Source: an uncultured Moraxella sp.
Lineage (GTDB): Bacteria > Pseudomonadota > Gammaproteobacteria > Pseudomonadales > Moraxellaceae
Length of the DNA stretch: 64,000 bases
Direction: 5' to 3'
Assembly: GCA_943908425.1 (NCBI GenBank)
Contig: CALTTC010000001.1
Span: 116,935 to 180,934 of the forward strand
This document shows positions 27,730-37,323 of this stretch, piece after piece. The translations under genes and the position numbers were made by a program. The notes beneath the pieces are model-generated. The model had not been told where the DNA came from. It ran no database searches and worked only from the letters and a program-made list of their open reading frames with translations. Position 1 is the first letter of the stretch. Each line of letters begins with the position of its first letter.

Positions 27730-27806
27730 GCGCCCGTAGCTCAGTTGGATAGAGCACTTGGCTACGAACTAAGGGGTCGGGAGTTCGAATCTCTCCGGGC
27801 GCGCCA
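27730..27806 (+). tRNA. tRNA-Arg(ACG)
   Basis: 77 nt with acceptor GCGCCCG/CGGGCGC, discriminator G and encoded CCA. The anticodon loop CTACGAA gives ACG, which is deaminated to ICG by TadA and reads CGU, CGC and CGA. The short variable loop is class I. It lies about 70 bases after tRNA-Ser. Confidence 0.96.
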
Positions 27807-27810
27807 TATC

Positions 27811-27845
27811 AAAAACCACTAATTTTTATATTAGTGGTTTTTTTA
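27811..27845 (+). terminator. Terminator after the tRNA genes
   Basis: A perfect 13-base stem (AAAAACCACTAAT with ATTAGTGGTTTTT), six-base loop and T-run lie right after tRNA-Arg and end the tRNA transcript. Confidence 0.9.
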
Positions 27846-27861
27846 TAAGCGAAATGAGTCT

Positions 27862-28443
27862 ATGTCAAAATCCAAGCCGGTACACCTTGATGAGAATAAC
27901 CAAGTAGCAAGCGTTACTCGGCGCTTGATGGGGGTGCTATATGATGGAATGCTGGTGCTTGCCTTGCTGTTTTTGATGGGACTGATACTTACTGCCATTG
28001 GCACGTTATTATTTGGCAAGGTGGGCGTGCAGGCAAGCGATGCGCAAGCTTTGCCAGCATGGTATCGTCACTTTGTGTTGTCGCCCTCTTTTTTGCTTAC
28101 GCTACTTGGGTTTTATGGCTTATTTTGGCGTAAGTCAGGACAGACCTTGGGCATGCAGACTTGGCGATTAAAGACTGTCACTAATGATGGCAAGCTATTG
28201 ACATGGGCGCAAAGCGTGCTACGTATCTTGTGCGCGACACTTGTACCACTACTATGTGCGCTGGTGGGCATGGCGCTATATAGAACGGTGATGGCAGCAG
28301 GGCTTAGTGCCTTTTTGGGGTTATTATTGAACTATGCCTTTTGCTGGGTGCACCCTAAGGGCTTGGCAATTCACGACTGGTTATCGCGTACATTAACGGT
28401 GCGCATTGAACGCTTTGAGCATAAAGGGTTGTTTCGTAAATAA
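27862..28443 (+). CDS. RDD-family membrane protein
   Basis: 193 residues. The N-terminal RRLMGVLYDGMLVLALLFLM carries the Arg and Asp of the RDD domain. Three or four membrane segments follow, and FWRKSGQTLGMQTWRLK and LSRTLTV are the family's conserved loop and end. Function unknown; some RDD proteins act in cation exchange. It is separated from the tRNAs by a strong terminator. Confidence 0.85.
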   Translation: MSKSKPVHLDENNQVASVTRRLMGVLYDGMLVLALLFLMGLILTAIGTLLFGKVGVQASDAQALPAWYRHFVLSPSFLLTLLGFYGLFWRKSGQTLGMQTWRLKTVTNDGKLLTWAQSVLRILCATLVPLLCALVGMALYRTVMAAGLSAFLGLLLNYAFCWVHPKGLAIHDWLSRTLTVRIERFEHKGLFRK

Positions 28444-29506
28444 ATCATCTTGATCGCATGTTTACTATTATTGGCTAGATAGTCAATGATGACTGGTTTA
28501 TTTTTGTAAAAATGGTGCAAGCAAAATTGACATAAAATAAAAGTTTCCTTAAGCAAAAGATAAAAACATTAAATAAATTTTTATGAACAAACGGCTATCA
28601 CCTATACGAATTCACCTATTCTACTTACAACATGACCTAAAGCCACGACAAAACATGGACGTGTATTGCTAATATACGTATAGCCATTCTAAATTAAAAA
28701 CAATAGTTAATTTTACTGCAATTTTTGTTGTATAAGCCGTTGCAAAACTGTATTGCATTCACCATTCGCCATTCGCCAAATGTTTGACATAATTGTGTTT
28801 TATTATTTATTCACAGAATATATGTCTTAGATATTGGAATGCCATTCTACTTGCTAAATTTTTGATGGCAAAATGAAGCTATCTTCGTGCGTCTATATAG
28901 GCAAACGCGGTTGTTATACCAGCTATATTTAGGCAGACACCCATATGCTTGTTGCCAAAGATGGTAGACAGATACGCTAAACTTCTATAACTACAACAAA
29001 GCCAAGTCTAGATAGCTGTTTTATGCTAAATCACAAGTTTTAATGTTTTTGATATCAGTATTTTGGTGTTAGGCGCTGACGTACATTACCAATCAACATT
29101 TCACAAAAGTAAAACTAACTCGTGGCAAGCCAAGTACGAAAATAGCTTGAACTGCTTGAATTTTTTGTTGTAGGAGATACTGCCATAATATCAGCAGATT
29201 TATTTGGCATTCAATACAGTTTAGACGCGCCATTTTATTGCAAACCACGCCTGATGATAGATGGTTAAAGTTCAAATAATTTTGACAATGAGATAGGGCT
29301 CAATAAAGGTTTAAGTTATTTGACTGCTTAAAAATCCTTTAAATAGAAGGGTGCAGCGATTTAACTATTGAATCTTAAAAAATCGGCTACCGCTTTGAAG
29401 CTAAATAACCATTTAACCTTGGTATTTTATTGCATTTAAGATTACTTGTTAGCATGTGTTTTACATTGCGAAGGTAACAATAAGCATTAGGACGGCAATT
29501 GACAAT
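28444..29506. other. Long gene-poor stretch with probable decayed coding sequence
   Basis: Over 1 kb, AT-rich, with no intact gene. On the plus strand, short open blocks separated by stops read like a dead gene: one near 29165-29270 gives VVGDTAIISADLFGIQYSL followed by DAPFYCKPRLMIDG, and a later one gives FDNEIGLNKGLSYLTA. The phrase structure suggests an outer-membrane or secreted protein worn down by point mutations and frameshifts, but I cannot name the family. No inverted repeats of an insertion sequence frame it. Confidence 0.45.
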
Positions 29507-29533
29507 AAAAAAGAGCCTAATAGACTCTTTTCT
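29507..29533 (-). terminator. Terminator of the Ala-rich lipoprotein gene
   Basis: AAAAAAGAG pairs with CTCTTTTCT across a nine-base loop just beyond the stop codon on the minus strand. Reading that strand, the stem is followed by a T-run. Confidence 0.7.
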
Positions 29534-29561
29534 TACTTCACTAGCTATTCTATAGGATAGA

Positions 29562-29960
29562 TTAGTTGGTAGTAGTGGTGGTAGTTGCTGCTGGAGCAAC
29601 AACAACAGCGTCAGCAACAGCAACGGTTTTGTCAGCAGCATCAACAGCAGCGTCTGCCATTTGCTCAGCAGCAGCTTGAGCGTTTTCGGCAACGGCTTCA
29701 GCTTGAGCAGCAGCGTGGTCGTGACCGGCAGCTTGCAAGGCAGCAGCGTTGTCAGCAGCATTGGCAGCAACGTTAGCCGCTTGAGCAGCAACATCAGCAG
29801 CCGCTTGTGCATTTGGATCCACGGTGGTGTTAGCAGCCGCTTGTGCATCAACAGCCGCTTCGGTAGCTTGTACGGCAGCTTCTTGTGAATCTGCAGCTGG
29901 CTTTGTGCAAGCAGTTAGGGCTAGGGTAGCTGCCAAAGAGGCAATAAGTAGTTTGTTCAT
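29562..29960 (-). CDS. Alanine-rich lipoprotein
   Basis: 132 residues: signal with lipobox LALTAC, then a mature part about 40 percent alanine with regular Ala, Gln, Glu, Asp and Asn spacing (AAVQATEAAVDAQAAAN, AAAQAEAVAENAQAAAEQ), one HDH triplet and a Thr tail. The composition predicts a long amphipathic helix, as in Lpp-like or YtxH-like envelope lipoproteins. No catalytic motif. The Thr-repeat tail is coded by tandem ACT/ACC codons and could vary in length. It has its own terminator, consistent with a highly expressed single gene. Confidence 0.8.
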   Translation of the reverse strand: MNKLLIASLAATLALTACTKPAADSQEAAVQATEAAVDAQAAANTTVDPNAQAAADVAAQAANVAANAADNAAALQAAGHDHAAAQAEAVAENAQAAAEQMADAAVDAADKTVAVADAVVVAPAATTTTTTN

Positions 29961-30114
29961 AGTAAACTCCAGTAAGGTAGATTATCAAGTCGAAAAAAAG
30001 AGCCTAAACGCTAGCACGTCAAGCATCTTCCATTATTTTTCTGCTAATCCGATTATTTTATAATAAACTTCACAAAAAAGCCACACAAAAATAATAGAAA
30101 TTGTAACTAAATGT

Positions 30115-30166
30115 ATAATTTTGGTGTTAGAGCTAGCATTTTCAAGCAATAAAACACCAAAATTAT
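30115..30166 (-). terminator. Hairpin downstream of rho
   Basis: A perfect 14-base inverted repeat (ATAATTTTGGTGTT with AACACCAAAATTAT) encloses a 24-base loop 15 bases after the rho stop. The AT-rich arms give a T-run on the minus strand. Confidence 0.75.
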
Positions 30167-30180
30167 TCATCATTTGTCCA

Positions 30181-31449
30181 TTAACTTTGCGCTTTTTTCT
30201 TCATTTGTTCAAAAAATTCATCATTGGTTTTGGATTCTTTGAGTCTTTCTAGCAAAAATTCCGTCGCCGCCGCCTCCCCCATTGGTTGCAATAGCTTACG
30301 CAAAATCCAGACACGGCGCAAGGTTTCTTCATCAAGCAAGCGTTCTTCACGGCGCGTGCTGGATTTTTTAAGGTTAATGGCAGGAAAGACCCGTTGCTCG
30401 GCAAGCTCACGCTCCAAGGTGATTTCTTGGTTGCCGGTGCCTTTAAATTCCTCAAAAATAACGCTGTCCATCTTGGAGCCAGTGTCAATGAGTGCCGTGG
30501 AGATGATGGTTAGGCTACCGCCTTCTTCAATATTACGTGCCGCACCAAAAAAGCGTTTTGGGCGCTCTAAAGCATTCGCATCCACACCGCCTGTTAGTAC
30601 TTTGCCACTTGAGGGAATGACCGTGTTGTAGGCACGCGCTAGGCGGGTGATGGAATCAAGCAAAATAATCACGTCTTGTTTATGTTCTACCAAGCGCTTG
30701 GCTTTTTCAATGACCATTTCTGCCACTTGAATATGGCGTGTGGGTGGCTCATCAAAAGTGGAGGCGACCACTTCGCCACGCACAGTGCGTTGCATCTCGG
30801 TGACTTCTTCTGGGCGTTCGTCAATCAATAACACAATGAGGTAGCATTCGGGGTGGTTTTTGGTGAGGGCTTGGGCGATGGTTTGTAATAGGACGGTTTT
30901 ACCTGCTTTGGGTGGGGCAACAATGATGGAGCGTTGTCCTTTACCAATGGGGGCAATCAAATCCAGCACCCGACCTGTCAAATCCTCGGTGGCACCATTG
31001 CCAAGCTCTAATTTGAGTTGTTCTGTGGGGAATAACGGGGTTAAATTTTCAAAAATTAGCTTATGACGCGAGCGGTCAGGAGTATCAAAGTTAATTTCGC
31101 TGACCTTTAATAAGGCAAAATAGCGTTCTTGATCTTTGGGCGGACGAATGGTGCCAGCGATAGAGTCGCCAGTTTGCAGATTAAAGCGGCGGATTTGGCT
31201 TGGGCTGACATAAATGTCATCAGGGCCGGGCAAATAGGAGCCTTCTGATGAGCGTAAAAAGCCATAACCATCAGGCAAAATCTCTAACACCCCATCGCCA
31301 TAGATGGATTCGCCGTTTTTGGCGTGGGTTTTTAAAATGGCAAAAATAATGTCTTGACGGCGGTTGCGCGCCATATTTTCAAGCGCCATAGCATCGGCAA
31401 TCGCCAGCAATTCGCCGACTGATTTGCGTTTTAGTTCGGTAAGATTCAT
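30181..31449 (-). CDS. rho: Transcription termination factor Rho
   Basis: 422 residues, the standard size without an insertion. N-terminal helical Rho domain (LTELKRKSVGELLAIA), cold-shock-like RNA-binding domain (GFLRSSEGSYLPGPDDIYVS), Walker A APPKAGKTVLLQ, Walker B LIVLLIDERPEEV, Q-loop and R-loop region around SSGKVLTGGVDANAL. The hexameric helicase ends unprotected transcripts and silences foreign DNA. It is transcribed in the same direction as trxA, its upstream neighbour, an order seen in many proteobacteria. Confidence 0.98.
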   Translation of the reverse strand: MNLTELKRKSVGELLAIADAMALENMARNRRQDIIFAILKTHAKNGESIYGDGVLEILPDGYGFLRSSEGSYLPGPDDIYVSPSQIRRFNLQTGDSIAGTIRPPKDQERYFALLKVSEINFDTPDRSRHKLIFENLTPLFPTEQLKLELGNGATEDLTGRVLDLIAPIGKGQRSIIVAPPKAGKTVLLQTIAQALTKNHPECYLIVLLIDERPEEVTEMQRTVRGEVVASTFDEPPTRHIQVAEMVIEKAKRLVEHKQDVIILLDSITRLARAYNTVIPSSGKVLTGGVDANALERPKRFFGAARNIEEGGSLTIISTALIDTGSKMDSVIFEEFKGTGNQEITLERELAEQRVFPAINLKKSSTRREERLLDEETLRRVWILRKLLQPMGEAAATEFLLERLKESKTNDEFFEQMKKKAQS

Positions 31450-31698
31450 AGATAAAGAACGTATCCTAAGAGTTGAGGTCTTATTGATGAAGTAAGCGGT
31501 AGAAGTGCAAGAGATTGCACCGCTACATATTAGGGGGATTTGTAGGTTTTGTCAACCTTTAGGCTCAAAAAAGCCGGATAAATAAAGACGCTAGGGTTTA
31601 TTATAATAAAATGACGCTGTTGTTAGGCTTATATTGTGCCAAAAAAATAATTTTAGCAAAAATTAGCGATAGCAAAACTAGGCAATAGCTTGTAAATA

Positions 31699-31726
31699 CC
31701 ATAGCCCAACGATTGTTAGGCTATGG
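31699..31726 (-). terminator. Hairpin downstream of trxA
   Basis: CCATAGCC pairs with GGCTATGG, with AAC/GTT extending the stem around a GATT loop, just after the trxA stop. The T-tract on the minus strand is modest, so partial read-through toward rho is possible. Confidence 0.7.
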
Positions 31727-31737
31727 CGTACGTCTTC

Positions 31738-32058
31738 TTATAGGTGCTTGTCTAGGGCTGCTGCCAATTCTGCTTTGGGACGACCGCCAACAATCGTCTC
31801 TACTTTTTCACCGTTTTTGAAAACAAATAGCGTTGGAATGCTACGAATGCCATAGCGCTGTGCGGTTTCTGGGTTAGCATCCACATCCACTTTGACAATT
31901 TTGGCACGTCCCGCGTATTCATCGGCAAGTGTCTCTAAGGTTGGGGCAATAGCACGGCAAGGACCGCACCATGTTGCCCAAAAATCAACCAATACCACTT
32001 GGTCGCTGTTTAATACTTCGTTTTCAAAGTCTTGATCGGTTGCGTTAATCACTGACAT
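31738..32058 (-). CDS. trxA: Thioredoxin 1
   Basis: 106 residues with the active site WATWCGPCRAIAP near residue 30, the buried Asp in VLVDFWA, the cis-Pro in IRSIPTLFVFKNG and the C-terminal GGRPKAEL. It is the general cytoplasmic dithiol reductase, serving ribonucleotide reductase, Msr enzymes and PAPS reductase. Transcribed toward rho. Confidence 0.97.
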   Translation of the reverse strand: MSVINATDQDFENEVLNSDQVVLVDFWATWCGPCRAIAPTLETLADEYAGRAKIVKVDVDANPETAQRYGIRSIPTLFVFKNGEKVETIVGGRPKAELAAALDKHL

Positions 32059-32207
32059 AAAAATTCCTTAAAATTAAATTGCTAATAAATTACGACAAGT
32101 CAAATTATAACAAATCTTAAGATGGGGGCGATAGTTGGTTTTGTAAAGAGTTGTGTTAAATTTTTAAAAATGCTTTAAAATAAGTGTTTTTTATAAGCCG
32201 TAAGCCC

Positions 32208-32963
32208 ATGTCCACAGTTTCTTTTGCGCGTGCTGAGCGCCTAACAGATGATGTCATTGCCCATTTAAATCGCCAAGAAGCGAGCTATTCGCTTGCAGAG
32301 ACGACAGCGTTTATTGCTAATATTACCGTTTATGAAGATGATGATATTTGGGTGGGTGATAAGCCTGCAGGGCTGTTAAGTGTTGATGGACGCGTGTTAA
32401 AGGCAAGCCTACAAAGTCGCTTATTAAAGGTAAATTCCGATATTAAGCTTGTGCATCGGCTGGATATGGACACCTCAGGGCTTATTATTTTTGCCAAAAA
32501 TAAAGTGGCACAAAGTCATCTCGCCAAGCAGTTTATTGCACGGTTGCCCCAAAAAGAATATCAGGCGGTGGTGTTTGGTACGCTAGTCAATGACGGCAAG
32601 CAAGGGGTTATTGATATACCAGTACGCTATGAGCCAAGCACCAAGCCACGACATATTGTAGATAAAGACTGGCAAAAACAGGCGCTTACGCATTATAGCG
32701 TACTGCATCACGAGTTGCGCACGGATAAGGCGGGCGAGCGGTTTGCGGTGACGCGTGTGGCATTAAATCCCATCACAGGGCGCAGTCATCAGTTACGGGT
32801 GCATATGACCCATTTGGGGCATGTTATGCTCGGCGATCCGATTTATGCTGATGGGGCGGCATTGGCATTGGCGGATAGATTAAACTTGCACGCGCATAAG
32901 TTGCGACTTAAGCACCCAACCCACGGCGTGTGGTTAGAGTGGACAAGTGAGGTGCCGTTTTAA
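32208..32963 (+). CDS. rluA: Dual-specificity tRNA/23S rRNA pseudouridine synthase RluA
   Basis: About 251 residues from the ATG at 32208; an in-frame upstream start would add eight residues of no family character. There is no S4 domain. The catalytic block LVHRLDMDTSGLIIFAK, with nucleophilic Asp and the extra Met typical of RluA, and GRSHQLRVHM fit the enzyme that makes psi32 in tRNAs and psi746 in 23S rRNA. The N-terminal YEDDDIWVGDKPAGLLS is the usual lead-in. The broader RluA family includes other specificities, so the exact sites are inferred. Confidence 0.85.
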   Translation: MSTVSFARAERLTDDVIAHLNRQEASYSLAETTAFIANITVYEDDDIWVGDKPAGLLSVDGRVLKASLQSRLLKVNSDIKLVHRLDMDTSGLIIFAKNKVAQSHLAKQFIARLPQKEYQAVVFGTLVNDGKQGVIDIPVRYEPSTKPRHIVDKDWQKQALTHYSVLHHELRTDKAGERFAVTRVALNPITGRSHQLRVHMTHLGHVMLGDPIYADGAALALADRLNLHAHKLRLKHPTHGVWLEWTSEVPF

Positions 32964-33159
32964 TCCGATTACGGTTGAGCTCGTTAAGCTTATCTGTATT
33001 GAGCAAGTGTTGGGCGGTTAGCCAGTGATTGTAAGCCTAGGATGTGCTAAATAGTTATTATTAAAATCTTGATACAACAAGGCTTATAGTGATTTTTTAA
33101 AATCTACTTAAAAGCCTTGCCTATAAAAATAAATACCAACAAACGCTATTTAAAAGCGA

Positions 33160-34107
33160 TTATTGATTGTCCGCAATAAAGGCGCTAACTTGCGCGCTTA
33201 ATTTATCCCATAGTAGGCGCTGGGCGTTTTGACTTGCCCACGCATTGTGTGGGGTCAAGAATACGCGCGGATGGCTTGTAAATTTGAGCATTGCTTCGTC
33301 ATCGCTTGGTGGTTCTTGTTCAAAGACATCGCTGGCAAAGCCTAAAATCGTGTCCTCTTGCAAAGCATTGGCAATGGCATTGGTGTCCACGCATGCCCCA
33401 CGCGCCATATTGACAATAAGTGGCTTGTTACCGCCTTGTTTGATAATGGCGAGTGTGTCGTCATTGATTAAGTGATAAGTGTCGTCCGTTAAGGCGCAGT
33501 GAATAGAGAGAATATCTGCTGTTTGTAGCACGGTATCAAAAGCGGTATAAGTGCTGTCGCGTGGGGCTTTGCCTTGGCGTTCGGCGTACAACACCTGCAT
33601 GCCAAAAGCACGAGCAATATCGCCCACCGCCCGCCCTAGACTGCCCGCTCCAATAATACCAAGCGTCTTACCATGCAAATCAAAAATAGGTTCGTCCACA
33701 AGACAGAATTTACCATCCGCTTGCCACGAGCCGTCAGCGACTTTATTGTGGTAATAATGCCCTGCACGCATTGCCCCCAAGATAAGCATAAAGGTATGCT
33801 CTGGCACGGAGGTGTTGCTGTAATCGGCGACATTTTTGACGGTGATACCGTGCTTTTGCGCATAATCACAATCCACATTATTCATGCCTGTGGCACAGAT
33901 TTGAATCAGCTTAAGCTTTGGTAGGGCTTGCATGACATCTGCGGTAATGGGCACCTTATTGGTAATAATGATATCGGCATCTTGGGCGCGCGCAACAATC
34001 GCTTCAAGGTCGCTGTCCGTGCGCTCAAAACACGTAAATTCTGTTAGTCCATCAGGCGTTGTTAGATCAATAGATAAGGTCGCTTGGTCCAATAATACCG
34101 CTTTCAT
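33160..34107 (-). CDS. D-2-hydroxyacid dehydrogenase (glycerate dehydrogenase HprA-like)
   Basis: About 315 residues from the ATG at 34107. NAD-binding loop LGIIGAGSLGRAVG, substrate-binding loop with VNMARGACVDTNAI, the Glu in VFEQEPP and the catalytic His in LTPHNAWAS give the complete Arg-Glu-His set of the family. The early sequence (TNKVPITADVMQALPKLKLI) resembles NADH-dependent hydroxypyruvate/glycerate dehydrogenases. The exact substrate is not readable from sequence. Divergent from rapA. Confidence 0.85.
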   Translation of the reverse strand: MKAVLLDQATLSIDLTTPDGLTEFTCFERTDSDLEAIVARAQDADIIITNKVPITADVMQALPKLKLIQICATGMNNVDCDYAQKHGITVKNVADYSNTSVPEHTFMLILGAMRAGHYYHNKVADGSWQADGKFCLVDEPIFDLHGKTLGIIGAGSLGRAVGDIARAFGMQVLYAERQGKAPRDSTYTAFDTVLQTADILSIHCALTDDTYHLINDDTLAIIKQGGNKPLIVNMARGACVDTNAIANALQEDTILGFASDVFEQEPPSDDEAMLKFTSHPRVFLTPHNAWASQNAQRLLWDKLSAQVSAFIADNQ

Positions 34108-34256
34108 AGAAGTCCTAATAATATAAAAATTGCCCAAAGACTAGCACAGTTATTGCCTGTTTTCAATAAGAGAATTTAGCGTTTTTAGTAATTTTTTGCC
34201 TTGAAAAATAACAAATTAACGTTATCATAAGCCTTTTGTGCTACATAGATATCAGT

Positions 34257-37118
34257 ATGAGTGAATTTGCGATAGGTCAGCGGTATTTGTCAGACAGCGA
34301 AAGCGATTTGGGGCTAGGGGTGGTGGTCGCACAAGATACCCGTTCGGTCACGGTGTTTTTTCCCCAAAGTGAAGAAACGCGCGCCTATGCCAAGACTGCG
34401 CTGGCGCTATCGCGGGTGATATTTACCGCGGGGAATAGTATCACCGACATTGATGGCAATGTGTTTTTGGTTGCGTCCGCTGAGCTGATTGAAGGGGTCA
34501 TGCGTTATCACACCAGTTGTGGCAAGGCACTCATGGAAACCAAGCTGTCGGCGCATATTAGTCTTGCTAAGCCATTAGAGCGACTGCTGGCAGGACGTAT
34601 TGCCCGCCACGAATTTTATGAATTGCGTAGCGATGCCTTGCAATTAGCCAACCTTATAAACCGCCATCCACTGCGTGGCTTGATGGGTGCGCGCGTGGAC
34701 GTGATTCGCCATCAGCTGTATATTGCCCACGAGGTTGGGAAAAGGCTAGCGCCACGGGTGCTACTTGCCGATGAGGTGGGGCTTGGCAAGACCATTGAGG
34801 CAGGGTTGATTTTGCATAATCAGCTGATTACGGGCAAGTCGTCGCGCGTGCTTATCTTGGTGCCGGATAGCCTGCAATATCAATGGCTAACTGAACTAAA
34901 ACGCCGTTTTAATTTAGATTTTGCAAGCTTTGATTTGGTGCGTACGGCAAGTATCAAGGAACATCACCCTGACGATAATGTCTTTATGACTGAGCAGCTA
35001 ATTATTGCTAGCATTGATTTATTGCTTGACCATCACGACTTGTATGAGCAGGCGCTGAACGCCCAATTTGATATGTTGGTGGTTGATGAGGCGCATCATC
35101 TGCATTGGGATGCGGACACTGGCGGTAATGATAAATACGAGCTTGTGGAGACGCTTGCCGAGCATATCGCTGGACTATTGCTATTGACGGCAACGCCAGA
35201 GCAGCTAGGGATAGAGAGTCATTTTGCGCGCTTGCGTTTATTGGATAAAAACCGTTTTGATGATTTAGCGGCGTTTATTGCCGAGCAAGACGATTTTTCT
35301 CTGGTGGCGCAAATGGCAACCGCCTTGATTGACAATACGCCCTTAAGCGCCAAACAAATTAGCGCTGTGGCAAATTTATTGGATTATGCGCCAGATAACA
35401 TCAGCGATATCAATGACAATGAGCCACTGCGCCAGCAATTAATCAACGAATTATTAGACCGCCACGGCACAGGGCGAGTGCTGTTTCGCAACACTCGTGA
35501 TAGTGTGGCAGGATTTTTGGGACGACAAAATATCGCTTATCCTTTACCCCTGCCTAAGTCTTGGGTTGATAGTTACCAAACCACAGGTAAGTTAAAAGAG
35601 CAACTGTGGGGCGAAGAAAATAGCCCAGATGGCACGTGGCTAGAACATGACCCGCGTGTGCCGTGGCTTATTGAATTATTAAAAAGTAAATTAAAATTTG
35701 ACAAAGTGCTATTGATTGCCAGAAGTGGCGCGGTTGTGCAAAGCTTGGAGCTTGCCTTGCGCTTGCACGCTGGTATCAAGACGGCAATGTTTAATGAAGA
35801 GATGAGCTTACTTGAGCGTGACCAAGCGGCGGCCTACTTTGCAGACCCTGAGGGCGCACAGATTTTGTTGTGCTCGGAGATTGGTTCAGAGGGGCGCAAT
35901 TTTCAGTTTGCGCACCATTTGGTGTTGTTTGATTTGCCTGCCAATCCAGACACGCTTGAGCAACGCATTGGGCGCCTTGACCGCATTGGGCAAAGCGAGT
36001 GCATTACCTTGCATACGCCATTTGTTGTGGGGACAGCCCAAGAGCGCCTGTTTCATTGGTATGATGGGGCGCTTAATATCTTTAGCATGATTAGCCCTAC
36101 CGCCCAAACGGTGCAGGAGGCGTTTATTGCGCGCCTAAAAGAGTTACTTGTCAGTGCCGATACTCCCGCCAATCGCACACAATTAACCGAATTGATTGCT
36201 GAGGCAGGTGCTTATCGTCAGGTGCTAGAGACTGCGCTTGCCGAGGGACGCGACCGCTTGCTTGAATATAATTCTTGTCGCCCAAAAGTCGCATCAAGGA
36301 TTGCTAATGCAATGCAAGATTTTGATAATAGTCAATTATTGTCTATATTTTTGGCGCGGTTTTTGGAAGTGCTAAACATTGAATATAGTATTCAGCGTGA
36401 TGGTTCGTGGGTGATTCCTCCTTTGGATGGCAGTGAAATTAGCGAAGAAATCGTGGCGAGTTTGCCGTTTGCTGCAGAAGGAATGACGTTTAGTTTTGAT
36501 CGGGCGTATGCCTTGGCGCGTGAGGACGTGGCGTTTATGACGCACGAGCACCCACTGATGCAGGCAATTTATGACAATATCGCCACGAGTAGTTTTGGTA
36601 ACACGGCGATGGCGACGCTTGCCAGCAATAGCTTGCCGGAGGGGTTGTTGCTTTTGGAGGTTAATTTTAGGATAGAATCAATTGCCCCAAAAGCCTTGAA
36701 TCTAAATGCGTTTTTGCCTAATAGCCATTTGCGTATTTTGCTTGTGCAGACAGGGGAGGATATGAGCGAGATTGCCACAAGCGATAAGCTAGCACGGTTA
36801 TTAGGGCGCATTGAACCGCAAAAAGCAGCGCAAGTGGTAAAAATGCGTAGCACAATGATTAGCGAGCTTTATGCACAGGCAACCACTTTAGCAGACACAA
36901 AACTTAGCAAGATTGCAAGCCAAGCGCAGGCAAGCTTTACCACGTATTACGACAAAGAAATTAAGCGCTTGACGCAGCTTGCGCTGATTAACCCAAACAT
37001 TCGTGATACGGAGATTGAGGCGCTAGAGGCATTACAAGAAAAAGGACAGCAAGCGCTTGCCAATCTTAGTCTCAACGCCGATAGTGTACGCGTGTTAATT
37101 ACCATTAAAAATGATTAA
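34257..37118 (+). CDS. rapA: RNA polymerase-associated ATPase RapA (HepA)
   Basis: About 953 residues from the ATG at 34257 (MSEFAIGQRYLSDSE). N-terminal Tudor-like region (GVVVAQDTRSVTVFF), Swi2/Snf2 motor with Walker A DEVGLGKTIEAGLIL, DEAH box VVDEAHHLHW and LLLTATPEQLG, helicase lobe with LCSEIGSEGRNFQFAHHLV and RIGRLDRIGQ, then the RapA-specific C-terminal domains. RapA recycles stalled RNA polymerase. The arrangement matches the family in full and nothing is missing. Confidence 0.97.
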   Translation: MSEFAIGQRYLSDSESDLGLGVVVAQDTRSVTVFFPQSEETRAYAKTALALSRVIFTAGNSITDIDGNVFLVASAELIEGVMRYHTSCGKALMETKLSAHISLAKPLERLLAGRIARHEFYELRSDALQLANLINRHPLRGLMGARVDVIRHQLYIAHEVGKRLAPRVLLADEVGLGKTIEAGLILHNQLITGKSSRVLILVPDSLQYQWLTELKRRFNLDFASFDLVRTASIKEHHPDDNVFMTEQLIIASIDLLLDHHDLYEQALNAQFDMLVVDEAHHLHWDADTGGNDKYELVETLAEHIAGLLLLTATPEQLGIESHFARLRLLDKNRFDDLAAFIAEQDDFSLVAQMATALIDNTPLSAKQISAVANLLDYAPDNISDINDNEPLRQQLINELLDRHGTGRVLFRNTRDSVAGFLGRQNIAYPLPLPKSWVDSYQTTGKLKEQLWGEENSPDGTWLEHDPRVPWLIELLKSKLKFDKVLLIARSGAVVQSLELALRLHAGIKTAMFNEEMSLLERDQAAAYFADPEGAQILLCSEIGSEGRNFQFAHHLVLFDLPANPDTLEQRIGRLDRIGQSECITLHTPFVVGTAQERLFHWYDGALNIFSMISPTAQTVQEAFIARLKELLVSADTPANRTQLTELIAEAGAYRQVLETALAEGRDRLLEYNSCRPKVASRIANAMQDFDNSQLLSIFLARFLEVLNIEYSIQRDGSWVIPPLDGSEISEEIVASLPFAAEGMTFSFDRAYALAREDVAFMTHEHPLMQAIYDNIATSSFGNTAMATLASNSLPEGLLLLEVNFRIESIAPKALNLNAFLPNSHLRILLVQTGEDMSEIATSDKLARLLGRIEPQKAAQVVKMRSTMISELYAQATTLADTKLSKIASQAQASFTTYYDKEIKRLTQLALINPNIRDTEIEALEALQEKGQQALANLSLNADSVRVLITIKND

Positions 37119-37240
37119 GAAATTGTGTTTTGCTGAATTTGTCTTAATTGTTATGCTTAACGGTTATAACCAGCTACTGTGCTTTAATTAAGCTTTGCGG
37201 GTTGAAAAAGGCGACAAATAGGCATAATTGATAAATAGGC

Positions 37241-37293
37241 AAGTTATCAATCAAAACAAGTTATCAATCAAAAACTGTTATATCAATCAAAAA
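37241..37293. repeat. Three short direct repeats downstream of rapA
   Basis: AAGTTATCAATCAAAA occurs twice (37241-37256 and 37258-37272, slightly overlapping in phase), followed by the related GTTATATCAATCAAAAA (37276-37293). They lie in the gap between convergent rapA and pth. Function unknown; they may be a replication-slippage product. Confidence 0.6.
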
Positions 37294-37323
37294 GCCGTTC
37301 TTGGCACAAACAATTTTTTGGGC

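Noticed and set aside
29093..29275. 60-codon minus-strand frame as a small gene
   Set aside because: No ribosome site, odd composition, and the opposite strand gives the more protein-like (but decayed) phrases.
29387..29851. Leu-rich 154-codon frame overlapping the Ala-rich lipoprotein
   Set aside because: It is a frame shadow: GC-rich Ala codons read as Leu in the shifted frame. The lipoprotein frame has a signal, lipobox and terminator.
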